Of a DNA stretch of 5,217 bases, positions 1 to 5,138 are shown in pieces. Within the stretch, counting starts at the first letter, position 1; every line of letters starts with the position of its first letter. Location: NCBI GenBank assembly GCA_018267435.1, contig JAFDYM010000167.1, positions 1 through 5,217 on the forward strand, in the 5' to 3' direction. Source of the stretch: Bacteroidota bacterium (GTDB taxonomy: Bacteria; Bacteroidota; Bacteroidia; Chitinophagales; LD1). Position numbers and translations under genes: made by a program. The notes under the pieces are model-generated. The model was not told the DNA's origin. It did not search any database and worked only from the letters and a program-made list of their open reading frames with translations.

Positions 1-207
1 AATATCCTGGCAGCCGCGCGATGCAAACTCGTACGATATACTGCCCGTACCGCCAAAAAGGTCAAGTACTTTTAAGTTTTCGAAATTGTAATTGTTGTCA
101 AGCATGTTGAACAAACCCTGTTTCGCCATATCGGTAGTGGGGCGGGTGGGTATGTTTTTAGGCGGCTCGAACCGCGAACCGCTCAGTTTTCCTCCTATTA
201 TTCTCAT
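1..207 (-). CDS. rsmD: 16S rRNA (guanine(966)-N2)-methyltransferase RsmD, N-terminal part (cut by window edge)
   Basis: The first 69 codons read on the minus strand from an ATG at 207-205; the gene runs off the left edge. The protein opens MRIIGGKLSG, followed by the family's conserved block TRPTTDMAKQGLFNML (residues 21-36). The S-adenosylmethionine-binding motif I is VLDLFGGTGSIS (47-58), which corresponds to the DxFxGxG loop of RsmD-type Rossmann methyltransferases. Family members methylate N2 of G966 in 16S rRNA during 30S assembly in the cytoplasm and are about 180-190 residues long, so roughly 115 residues are missing. The catalytic NPPF-type motif IV lies outside the window and cannot be checked. 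The start ATG overlaps the stop of the upstream DUF3822 gene as ATGA, so translational coupling is likely and no separate promoter is needed. The identification is firm because both the N-terminal signature and motif I are present. Confidence 0.93.
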   Translation of the reverse strand, partial: MRIIGGKLSGSRFEPPKNIPTRPTTDMAKQGLFNMLDNNYNFENLKVLDLFGGTGSISYEFASRGCQDI

Positions 208-1022
208 TCGCTTAAATTGTATAAGTTGAAATGCAAGTGCTTTGCGTATTTATCGAATGCCTTGCTAAAGCCGATGCCTGTAGGGGCATCTATAAAATTT
301 ATATTACTAAAGTAACGGAAACAGATATCGTATATCTTCGATTTTACATCTACCTCGCCCATCATTATAAGGTCTAGTTGCTCGCGGTTAAGTTTCATCT
401 CGTCGCAGTACAATAGCACATAATATATCAGGTCATTCTCATTTTTATAGCTGTACCTGTTCATTATCTGCAAGTGCTTTTCGGCACTAAAATGTATTAC
501 GTCAAAGTGCGTGGCGCTTACGTTTATAAACAGCTTCTGCTCGCCATAAGCCACATAGTGTGGTAACAGATGTAGATAGGTAGATGCCAAATGCAGGTAC
601 TTGGGCTGGCGGAATAAAAAATCGAATAGCTCTACCAATACGTCATCCTTTTCAAAAAACAGGTCTAAGCTGTTCTCTGCACAGCGCTGGCTTAGCTGGT
701 GCGCACCCGCCATATAGCTCAACTGCGAGGGCATTAAGGTATATGGGCTATCGAAACCTATTAGTATCTCCGAAAACTTATATTGAAGTACTTCGTCCTT
801 ATCGTATATGCGCTGTACGCGCTGCGCCAGTTCGGCGCTATCGCTTACATGGTGCAGGGTATAGTTGCCATAAAACAGCACTTGCCCATGTGCCTTGTTC
901 AACACAAAGTAGCGCAGGCTGTTAGTGCTTACCGCCAACTTAAGCACCAGCGAGGATGGCGAAATGGACGCATCTATTTCGCCGATGCCCGTAAACGAGT
1001 TTTTTATTTGTGCCGCTGCCAT
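204..1022 (-). CDS. DUF3822 family protein (possible actin-like ATPase fold), upstream partner of rsmD
   Basis: A complete 272-residue protein that I recognise as DUF3822, a family largely confined to Bacteroidota and usually encoded just before rsmD. No signal peptide or membrane segment is visible, so it should be cytoplasmic. The N-terminal half alternates beta-like and helical stretches (SLVLKLAVS 24-32, SLRYFVLNK 35-43, ILIGFDSPYTLMP 86-98). A second such module follows (KLFINVSATHFDVIHFS 163-179, then a helix near 195-210 and LIMMGEVDVKS 218-228). This duplicated layout would fit the actin-like fold that I recall being reported for a Bacteroides homologue. I see no clear phosphate-binding loop, so nucleotide binding is unproven. 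The ATG at 1022 is the only reasonable start; the next methionine is about residue 97. The stop overlaps the rsmD start by 4 bp, which suggests a role linked to ribosome biogenesis, but this is inference from context only. Confidence 0.88.
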   Translation of the reverse strand: MAAAQIKNSFTGIGEIDASISPSSLVLKLAVSTNSLRYFVLNKAHGQVLFYGNYTLHHVSDSAELAQRVQRIYDKDEVLQYKFSEILIGFDSPYTLMPSQLSYMAGAHQLSQRCAENSLDLFFEKDDVLVELFDFLFRQPKYLHLASTYLHLLPHYVAYGEQKLFINVSATHFDVIHFSAEKHLQIMNRYSYKNENDLIYYVLLYCDEMKLNREQLDLIMMGEVDVKSKIYDICFRYFSNINFIDAPTGIGFSKAFDKYAKHLHFNLYNLSE

Positions 1023-1026
1023 GGTG

Positions 1027-1057
1027 CTAAAATAACTTTATTGTAATTACTGCTCAA
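1027..1057 (-). promoter_or_regulatory. Putative Bacteroidota-type promoter for DUF3822-rsmD
   Basis: Reading the minus strand, TTG (1057-1055) is followed after 20 bp by TATTTTAG (1034-1027). This matches the Bacteroidota -7 element TAnnTTTG at five of its six fixed positions. The start codon at 1022 begins only 4 nt after the element, so the transcript would have almost no leader. The site overlaps the plus-strand promoter of the thioesterase, so the two could not be occupied at once. It is a sequence match only. Confidence 0.4.
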
Positions 1058-1070
1058 TTCTTTATGTTTG
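1041..1070 (+). promoter_or_regulatory. Consensus Bacteroidota promoter (TTG-N19-TATGTTTG) ahead of the thioesterase
   Basis: TTG at 1041-1043, a 19-bp spacer, then TATGTTTG at 1063-1070. This is an exact match to TAnnTTTG with the usual -33/-7 spacing known for the primary sigma factor of this phylum. The expected transcription start is about 4-6 nt past the element, at 1074-1076. That coincides with an in-frame ATG at 1076 and lies downstream of the first possible ATG at 1064, which falls inside the -7 element itself. Confidence 0.6.
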
Positions 1071-1075
1071 AAGGC

Positions 1076-1507
1076 ATGAGAAAGTATGAAGCCCGTAACC
1101 CAAACTATAAGGAATATACGGAGTACAAGATAGGGAAGAACAAGCACATGAAGTGGCTCGGCTTCGTAATAACCAAAATAGAACCCGGCTATATAGAGGG
1201 CGAACTGGAATTTACCGAGATACATGAGCAGCAGAATGGTTACCTTCATGGCGGCGTTACGGCTACTATGTTGGATATGGCGGAGGGCTTTGCGGCTTAC
1301 AGCCTAGTAGAAGATGGGCAGCAGGTGTTTACCGTAGATGCCAAGGTGAGTTACTATAACCGCGGCACGGCGAAGAAGTTTTATGTGCGCGGCTGGGTAG
1401 ATAAAGCAGGCAAACGCTTCCACTTTTGCGAGGGCGAGTTGTATTACCTAGAAGGTGAGGAGAAGGTGATAGTAGCCAAAGGCACCACTACCATGGCGGT
1501 GTTATAG
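1076..1507 (+). CDS. PaaI family hotdog-fold thioesterase
   Basis: A small cytoplasmic hotdog-fold protein, predicted to hydrolyse acyl-CoA or aryl-CoA thioesters. The central signature NGYLHGGVTATMLDMAEG has the HGG turn followed by the long hotdog helix. In PaaI-type enzymes the Asp on this helix (here in MLDMAEG) and the preceding Asn/HGG region form the active site. Beta strands follow (FTVDAKVSYYN, KKFYVRGWV, HFCEGELYYL, VIVAKGTTTMAV), as expected for the five-stranded sheet. Starting at 1076 the protein has 143 residues, close to family length. An in-frame ATG at 1064 would add MFEG. I prefer 1076 because a consensus -7 element covers 1063-1070, which would place the 1064 ATG upstream of the transcript. 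The substrate cannot be told from sequence. A T-run follows the stop, and a MATE gene begins 30 bp downstream, so the two may be co-transcribed. Confidence 0.85.
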   Translation: MRKYEARNPNYKEYTEYKIGKNKHMKWLGFVITKIEPGYIEGELEFTEIHEQQNGYLHGGVTATMLDMAEGFAAYSLVEDGQQVFTVDAKVSYYNRGTAKKFYVRGWVDKAGKRFHFCEGELYYLEGEEKVIVAKGTTTMAVL

Positions 1508-1537
1508 TTTTTTTTAGTTCATGTATTATTTGTATTC

Positions 1538-2878
1538 GTGTCGTTACTTAAAGCATCATATAAGCAGATATTGATCATAGCCTTGCCACTGATAATTGGC
1601 AACCTGGCATGGACCAGCAATGGCGTGTTCGATACCATATTTGTGGGTAAGCTGGGCAATACCCAGTTGGAGGCCATTGGCTTTGCCAGCGTGTTCTACT
1701 CGGTGCTGTTTATGATGGGCTTTAGCTTTACGCGCGGTACACAGCTACTCATAGCCCGCCGCCTTGGCGAAATGAACAGGCGCGAGGTTGGTAATATTCT
1801 CGATAATACCCTTATTACCCTTACAGCCGTAGCCACATTGCTATTTATACTTATCAGGCTTAACCTGCACAGCATATTGGGTTTAATGCTAGATAGCGAA
1901 CCGGTGGTGAATGCCTGCGAAGAGTTCCTTAGCTACCGCATGTGGGGCTTGGTGCCTAGCTTCCTTAGCTTTGTATTCATTGCTTTCTATTCGGGCATTG
2001 GGCAAACGGTTATCCTAGCTTTATCGGTAGGCTTAATGACTACCCTTAACATCACCCTCAATTATGGCTTGGTGTATGGCAAGTTCGGCTTGCCCGAAAT
2101 AGGTATAGGTGGTTCAGGCATGGCAACAGCCATATCTGAAACCATAGCTGTAGCAGTATTGGTAGGCGGTACCTTCTACAAAAGCCGTAATAAAGAATAC
2201 TCTCTATACAAATTTGCAAAGTTCGATACCGATGTGTTGATGCAGATGGTGAAAATATCGGTGCCTTTGATGTTGCAATCGTTGGCAGCTGTAGGTGCAT
2301 GGTTGATATTTTTCTCGCGCATACAAGTTAAGCTGGGCAATGAGCCTTTGGCTGTATCATCTATCTACAGGCAGTTGATATTGTTCTTCACCATCCCTAC
2401 ATGGTCCTTGGGTTCGGCGGCCAATACCATCATCAGCAACTTGGTGGGCCAGCGCGATTTTGAAGGCGTAAAGCTCGGTATCCGCCGCATTAGCATACTC
2501 AGTTTTGGCTTTGCCTTGTTTTCTGCAGCGCTCATTTATCTATTCCCATACTTCTTCATCAATGTATTTGTAAACGAGGCACAAGGCCACGAGGTTGTAC
2601 CAATGGCTATAGAGGCATTGCCGGTATTGTTCGGCGTGTTTTTGATAATGGCTTTCGGCAACATACTATACAACGGCGTTATAAGCCTTGGCGATATATT
2701 TGTAGCCTTGGTTATAGAGCTGATAGTGGTAGTGCTGTACATAGGCTACTTTATGTACGTGCTTAACCAACCTTGGGGTAACCTATGGTGGGTATGGACG
2801 GCAGAGTGGGTGTACTGGTTTGTAATGATAGCCTGTTCGTTGGCTTACCTTAAGTACCGCCGCATACACGTTGTATAG
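1538..2878 (+). CDS. MATE family multidrug/cation efflux transporter (NorM-like)
   Basis: A 446-residue, very hydrophobic inner-membrane protein with the two-fold MatE layout, about residues 12-175 and 235-400, consistent with 12 membrane helices. MATE proteins export drugs and cationic compounds in exchange for Na+ or H+. Recognisable blocks are the first helix (QILIIALPLIIGNLAW 10-25), FDTIFVGKLG (31-40), TRGTQLLIARRLGE (65-78), the end-of-first-half signature NITLNYGLVYGKFGLPEIG (171-189) with GGSGMATAIS after it, and AANTIISNLVGQRD (294-307), the second-half counterpart of the 65-78 block. The 171-189 segment closely resembles the NorM/MdtK type. The start is a GTG: no in-frame ATG lies upstream before a stop, and the first internal methionine is near residue 59, beyond the first helix. 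The coupling ion and substrates cannot be read from this. No TetR- or MarR-type regulator or outer-membrane partner is next to it. Confidence 0.9.
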   Translation: MSLLKASYKQILIIALPLIIGNLAWTSNGVFDTIFVGKLGNTQLEAIGFASVFYSVLFMMGFSFTRGTQLLIARRLGEMNRREVGNILDNTLITLTAVATLLFILIRLNLHSILGLMLDSEPVVNACEEFLSYRMWGLVPSFLSFVFIAFYSGIGQTVILALSVGLMTTLNITLNYGLVYGKFGLPEIGIGGSGMATAISETIAVAVLVGGTFYKSRNKEYSLYKFAKFDTDVLMQMVKISVPLMLQSLAAVGAWLIFFSRIQVKLGNEPLAVSSIYRQLILFFTIPTWSLGSAANTIISNLVGQRDFEGVKLGIRRISILSFGFALFSAALIYLFPYFFINVFVNEAQGHEVVPMAIEALPVLFGVFLIMAFGNILYNGVISLGDIFVALVIELIVVVLYIGYFMYVLNQPWGNLWWVWTAEWVYWFVMIACSLAYLKYRRIHVV

Positions 2879-2929
2879 CAAACTGTGCTAGCAATGTTCA
2901 TTTGTTAACCCGCGCGCCTTTTTCTTGTT

Positions 2930-2937
2930 TAAATTTG
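2930..2937 (+). promoter_or_regulatory. Putative -7 promoter element of ftsE
   Basis: TAAATTTG matches the Bacteroidota -7 consensus TAnnTTTG exactly and ends 5 nt before the ATG at 2943. A convincing -33 TTG at 17-21 bp is missing; the nearest, TTTG at 2901-2904, is 25 bp away. The element could be fortuitous in an AT-rich leader, or could act with an activator. Confidence 0.35.
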
Positions 2938-2942
2938 ATGCT

Positions 2943-3635
2943 ATGGAAGAACCTGTAATACTATATAGCAACGTAAACGTACACCAAAGCGATAAACTAG
3001 TGCTGAGCGATATCAACTTCGAATTGCAGCAGGGCGAGTTTGTGTACCTGATAGGTAGAACGGGTGCGGGCAAAAGCAGCTTTATGAAAACCCTGTACGG
3101 CGAACTACCCGTAAAGGAAGGACAAGCTGTGGTATGCGGTTACAACCTTCCTACATTGAAGAAGAAGGACGTGCCTTACCTGCGCCGCAAGCTGGGCATA
3201 GTGTTTCAAGATTTTCAATTGCTGCACGATAGGAATGTATACGAGAACCTCGATTTTGTGCTGCGCGCCACAGGTTGGAGCATAAAGGAAAAACGCAACG
3301 AACGCATAGGCGAAGTGCTGAGCGAAATAGGCTTGAACCATTTAACTACCAAAATGCCTTACCAGCTATCGGGCGGCGAGCAGCAGCGCTTGGTTATTGC
3401 GCGCTCGCTATTGAACAACCCACCGCTTATAATAGCCGATGAACCTACGGGCAACCTTGACCCTGAAACATCGGACGAGATAGTGAAGCTATTGATACGC
3501 ATTAACCGCGAGCACAACACCGCCATACTTATGGCAACGCACAACTATCAATTGATAGATAAGTACCCAGCCAAAATATACAACTGCACCAACAGCACTA
3601 TTACACAAGAGAAGGGCATATACGTAAAAATGTAG
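2943..3635 (+). CDS. ftsE: Cell-division ABC transporter ATP-binding protein FtsE
   Basis: A 230-residue ABC ATPase of FtsE type. With the membrane protein FtsX, FtsE forms a complex at the division septum that uses ATP to activate periplasmic cell-wall hydrolysis. All nucleotide-binding motifs are present: Walker A GRTGAGKS (residues 38-45), Q-loop VFQDF (Gln 89), signature LSGGEQQR (142-149), Walker B LIIADEP (Asp 166, Glu 167), D-loop GNLD (170-173) and the switch histidine in ATHNY (His 200). Length and the GxVFQDFQLL segment fit the FtsE/LolD-like class; the short C-terminal tail fits FtsE better. An in-frame TTG at 2925 would add six residues, but ATG 2943 is preferred because homology begins just after it and a -7 element lies between. 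ftsX is not in the window; in Bacteroidota I recall it being encoded elsewhere, near uppP and truB. A LolD-type transporter remains a weaker alternative. Confidence 0.87.
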   Translation: MEEPVILYSNVNVHQSDKLVLSDINFELQQGEFVYLIGRTGAGKSSFMKTLYGELPVKEGQAVVCGYNLPTLKKKDVPYLRRKLGIVFQDFQLLHDRNVYENLDFVLRATGWSIKEKRNERIGEVLSEIGLNHLTTKMPYQLSGGEQQRLVIARSLLNNPPLIIADEPTGNLDPETSDEIVKLLIRINREHNTAILMATHNYQLIDKYPAKIYNCTNSTITQEKGIYVKM

Positions 3636-3636
3636 C

Positions 3637-4110
3637 ATGGAAGCGCAGCACATTACCCGCTTTAATGTACGTGTGTATGGCTTGCTTATAAACGAGCACC
3701 AACAGATATTGGTAACCGATGAAGTATTCAAAAACGGGGGACGTGCTACCAAGTTCCCAGGTGGTGGTTTAGAGCTAGGCGAAGGCCTGCGCGATGGCCT
3801 AGGCCGCGAGTATCAAGAAGAAGCAGGCGTAGCGGTAACAGTAGTGGACCACTTCTACACCACCGACTTTTTTCAGCCCTCTTTCTTCGATAACGATAGC
3901 CAGATAATAAGCGTGTACTACACCTGCCAATGTCCCGATTGGCAGAGCATCAAAACATCTGATACCAAGTTCGATTTTGTAGTAATAGCGGGAGAGGAGG
4001 CTGAGTCATTCCGCTGGGTTAACTTGAAAGACTTAGACAAAGAGGTCGACATCATTCTACCCATAGACAAGGTAGTGGTGCAGATGTTGAGGGAGAGGTA
4101 TAAGGGGTAG
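3637..4110 (+). CDS. NUDIX hydrolase
   Basis: A 157-residue cytoplasmic protein with a complete NUDIX box, GX5EX7REUXEEXGU. Gly43, Glu49, then Arg57-Glu58 and Glu61-Glu62, with Gly64, fit every fixed position; Tyr occupies the first of the usual aliphatic positions (residue 59). The Glu residues bind the divalent metal that activates water for cleavage of a nucleoside diphosphate linked to another group. The sheet strand before the box (VRVYGLLINEHQQILVTDE) and the PGGGLELGEG loop are typical. A late acidic segment (EEAESFRWVNLKDL) resembles the 'F.W..l..L' ending common in these enzymes. Substrate specificity cannot be inferred. The ATG lies 1 bp after the ftsE stop, so it very probably shares that transcript and depends on reinitiating ribosomes. 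A functional tie to FtsE is not established; the pairing may be incidental. Confidence 0.88.
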   Translation: MEAQHITRFNVRVYGLLINEHQQILVTDEVFKNGGRATKFPGGGLELGEGLRDGLGREYQEEAGVAVTVVDHFYTTDFFQPSFFDNDSQIISVYYTCQCPDWQSIKTSDTKFDFVVIAGEEAESFRWVNLKDLDKEVDIILPIDKVVVQMLRERYKG

Positions 4111-4117
4111 GATTGAT

Positions 4118-4127
4118 ACTGCGCAGT
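4118..4127. repeat. Short perfect palindrome ACTGCGCAGT between the NUDIX gene and the next gene
   Basis: A 10-bp perfect palindrome lies in the 48-bp gap, just upstream of a weak TATATTAG (4131-4138) that resembles a -7 element. It could be a small operator or chance. No T-run follows, so it is not a convincing terminator. Confidence 0.3.
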
Positions 4128-4158
4128 CATTATATTAGTTGAGATAAATGGCAAGTAA

Positions 4159-4578
4159 ATGATACACAAGGATGATTTTGTAAAGGATGGTTGTGGGTGG
4201 AATGCTAAAGCTTCTGGCTTACAGGTTAATGGTAAAGATGTAGCTCTATACATAAGCACAAAAACAGATACTGAACATGCCGATAGGGATATCTTCGAAG
4301 AACAGATGGAAACGCTTAAGTTGATCAGCGAAAACTGGGGGGAGTTGACTCAAATAGTTGTGCGTGAAATATTGGCATACCAAAGCATTACCGAAGAATA
4401 TTTCTTTAGTGTGTTTCATGCACCTCGAATAAGCCTATCTATGGATAGCCGCACAAACTTGCCAGACGTAGATAATGCTTGGAGTTTTATAGTAGGTGTA
4501 AATGTTGAAGGTGCTGATGACTTTGGCTGGCATGTTGAATTTAAAGGCATAACGCATACCGATACATGGGCTGGTTGA
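4159..4578 (+). CDS. Hypothetical protein, 139 residues, family not recognised
   Basis: An intact ORF with sensible composition but no family I can name with confidence. The protein is acidic and soluble-looking, with no signal peptide or membrane helix. The N-terminal third looks beta-rich (GWNAKASGLQVNGKDVALYIS 13-33). It is followed by a likely helix (DRDIFEEQMETLKLISENW 42-60), another around 63-75 (LTQIVVREILAYQ), and a beta-rich C-terminal part ending in FGWHVEFKGITHTDTWAG (122-139). This order, a tryptophan-containing N-terminal strand, a central helix pair with a conserved-looking ENW, then a terminal 'H.v.f.g' strand, faintly recalls small DUF2262/DUF6985-type proteins, but that is a guess. 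The ATG at 4159 is the first in frame. An ATG at 4148 is in another frame and meets a stop after four codons. No partner gene is adjacent, and a promoter is not clear. A TATATTAG sequence (4131-4138) is the best candidate. Confidence 0.68.
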   Translation: MIHKDDFVKDGCGWNAKASGLQVNGKDVALYISTKTDTEHADRDIFEEQMETLKLISENWGELTQIVVREILAYQSITEEYFFSVFHAPRISLSMDSRTNLPDVDNAWSFIVGVNVEGADDFGWHVEFKGITHTDTWAG

Positions 4579-4626
4579 TGATAATGTGTTTGCTGCCGCT
4601 GTTCTAAGTGTTCTGGCGCCCCACTT

Positions 4627-4734
4627 TGGCGCAAGAATGTAGGGTGGGTTTAGCAAAGCCTTCTTGTGCCATTTGTTAGCGCTTAGCTTAGGCACAAGAA
4701 CCCCTACCAATGACTTGGCTGCATTCTTGCGCCA
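4627..4734. repeat. 108-bp imperfect palindrome with four alternating GGCRCAAGAA motifs
   Basis: Outer arms TGGCGCAAGAATG (4627-4639) and CATTCTTGCGCCA (4722-4734) are perfectly complementary over 13 bp. Inner arms TTCTTGTGCC (4661-4670) and GGCACAAGAA (4691-4700) are complementary over 10 bp. The palindrome AGCGCT (4678-4683) marks the exact centre of symmetry. The decamer GGCRCAAGAA therefore occurs four times with orientation +,-,+,- at mirror-symmetric spacing (23, 20 and 23 bp between copies). An extra pairing GTAGGG/CCCTAC (4639-4644 with 4702-4707) is possible. The unit could form a long hairpin in RNA or a cruciform in DNA. It may be a dispersed repeat or a miniature mobile element. 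GTTCTA occurs at 4601-4606 and directly after the right arm at 4735-4740, but the left copy is 20 bp away from the arm, so it is not a clean target duplication. Confidence 0.75.
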
Positions 4735-4751
4735 GTTCTAGCATTTATGCC

Positions 4752-4893
4752 CCTCGCGCAGCGAGGAAAAACAAGATTATATTCCGTTGCTACGCCTTGG
4801 CGTTTGCTTTAGCGAACGGCCTTAAAGCTAGGCGCCACAGCAAGTTCGCGCGAGGCGCGCAACAGGCTGAGAGGTGCGCAAACGCCCCGCGCC
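4752..4893. repeat. GC-rich nested inverted-repeat block with competing hairpins
   Basis: Several perfect pairings nest here. CCTCGCGC (4752-4759) pairs with GCGCGAGG (4848-4855), enclosing TTGCT/AGCAA (4787-4791 with 4839-4843), CGCCT/AGGCG (4793-4797 with 4830-4834) and an inner hairpin at 4801-4818 (CGTTTGCT, loop TT, AGCGAACG, one G-T pair). Local alternatives compete with the outer stem: CCTCGC-GCA-GCGAGG (4752-4766), GCGCG-AGG-CGCGC (4848-4860), and GGCGCG/CGCGCC (4854-4859 with 4888-4893). No immediate T-run follows; the T-rich stretch at 4905-4911 is 11 nt beyond, so terminator function is doubtful. It is probably a structured intergenic repeat; a small structured RNA cannot be excluded. 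Confidence 0.6.
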
Positions 4894-4932
4894 AAATAAA
4901 TTGTATTTTTTGTACGTTGATGCCTATAGCAT

Positions 4933-4986
4933 TCGCAGATGGTGATTTAAGATCATGACAATCATAATAATCAGCTTCATCTGCGA
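4933..4986. repeat. 54-bp stem-loop repeat, TCGCAGATG...CATCTGCGA
   Basis: Nine-base arms at 4933-4941 and 4978-4986 are perfectly complementary. Just inside, TGATT (4943-4947) pairs with AATCA (4969-4973). The interior is AT-rich and contains the short direct repeat ATCAT (4952-4956, 4961-4965). The wording of the interior, with GATCATGACAATCATAATAATCAG, recalls intergenic repeats I have seen in Bacteroidota chromosomes, but I cannot confirm that here. Confidence 0.55.
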
Positions 4987-5107
4987 CAGGAAATAATTCT
5001 TGTATTTAATCTGGTAATCTGTGGCTAACAAATGCCTTTGACCTGTGGCACTTTTTGCCCAATAGACTCATATTATTACTTTATACATCACCTTATCACA
5101 TTCTTTT

Positions 5108-5138
5108 TTTGCATTTTATGTAAAGTGCCGTACCTTGC
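5108..5138 (+). promoter_or_regulatory. Putative promoter of the last gene (TTTG-N19-TACCTTGC)
   Basis: TTTG at 5108-5111 is followed after 19 bp by TACCTTGC at 5131-5138. The spacing is that of a Bacteroidota promoter, and the -7 element looks like the common TACCTTTGC with one T missing. The start of transcription would fall near 5142, giving a leader of about 45-48 nt before the ATG at 5189. A small inverted repeat CCTTG/CAAGG (5133-5137 with 5145-5149) overlaps it. Confidence 0.45.

Noticed and set aside
1064..1075. Upstream ATG of the thioesterase
   Set aside because: It falls inside a consensus -7 element, so it would lie upstream of the expected transcript start. It remains possible if the promoter reading is wrong.
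1508..1515. Run of eight T after the thioesterase stop as an intrinsic terminator
   Set aside because: No GC-rich stem precedes the run; the sequence just upstream is coding and shows no inverted repeat.
2881..2925. GCGCGC followed by a T-rich stretch after the MATE gene as a terminator
   Set aside because: The hexamer cannot form a stem with a loop by itself and I found no complementary partner close by.
2925..2942. TTG start for ftsE adding six residues (MFKFDA)
   Set aside because: The rare start codon overlaps an exact TAnnTTTG element, and ATG 2943 sits directly before the homologous part of the protein.
4416..4710. Two minus-strand ORFs (4416-4634 and 4435-4710) opposite the end of the orphan gene
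   Set aside because: Both overlap the coding strand of the orphan gene and the palindrome, and their products look like antisense translation with no recognisable features.
4601..4740. GTTCTA direct repeats (4601-4606 and 4735-4740) as a target-site duplication of a mobile element
   Set aside because: The left copy is 20 bp away from the inverted-repeat arm while the right copy touches it, and six bases recur easily by chance.
4710..4958. 82-codon plus-strand ORF in the repeat region
   Set aside because: It runs through perfectly self-complementary repeats, its product is rich in Ala, Arg and Cys with no domain-like pattern, and no promoter or start context supports it.
4627..4986. CRISPR array or defence-associated repeat cluster
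   Set aside because: The repeats are inverted and of three different types, not regularly spaced identical direct repeats, and no cas-like or nuclease gene is nearby.
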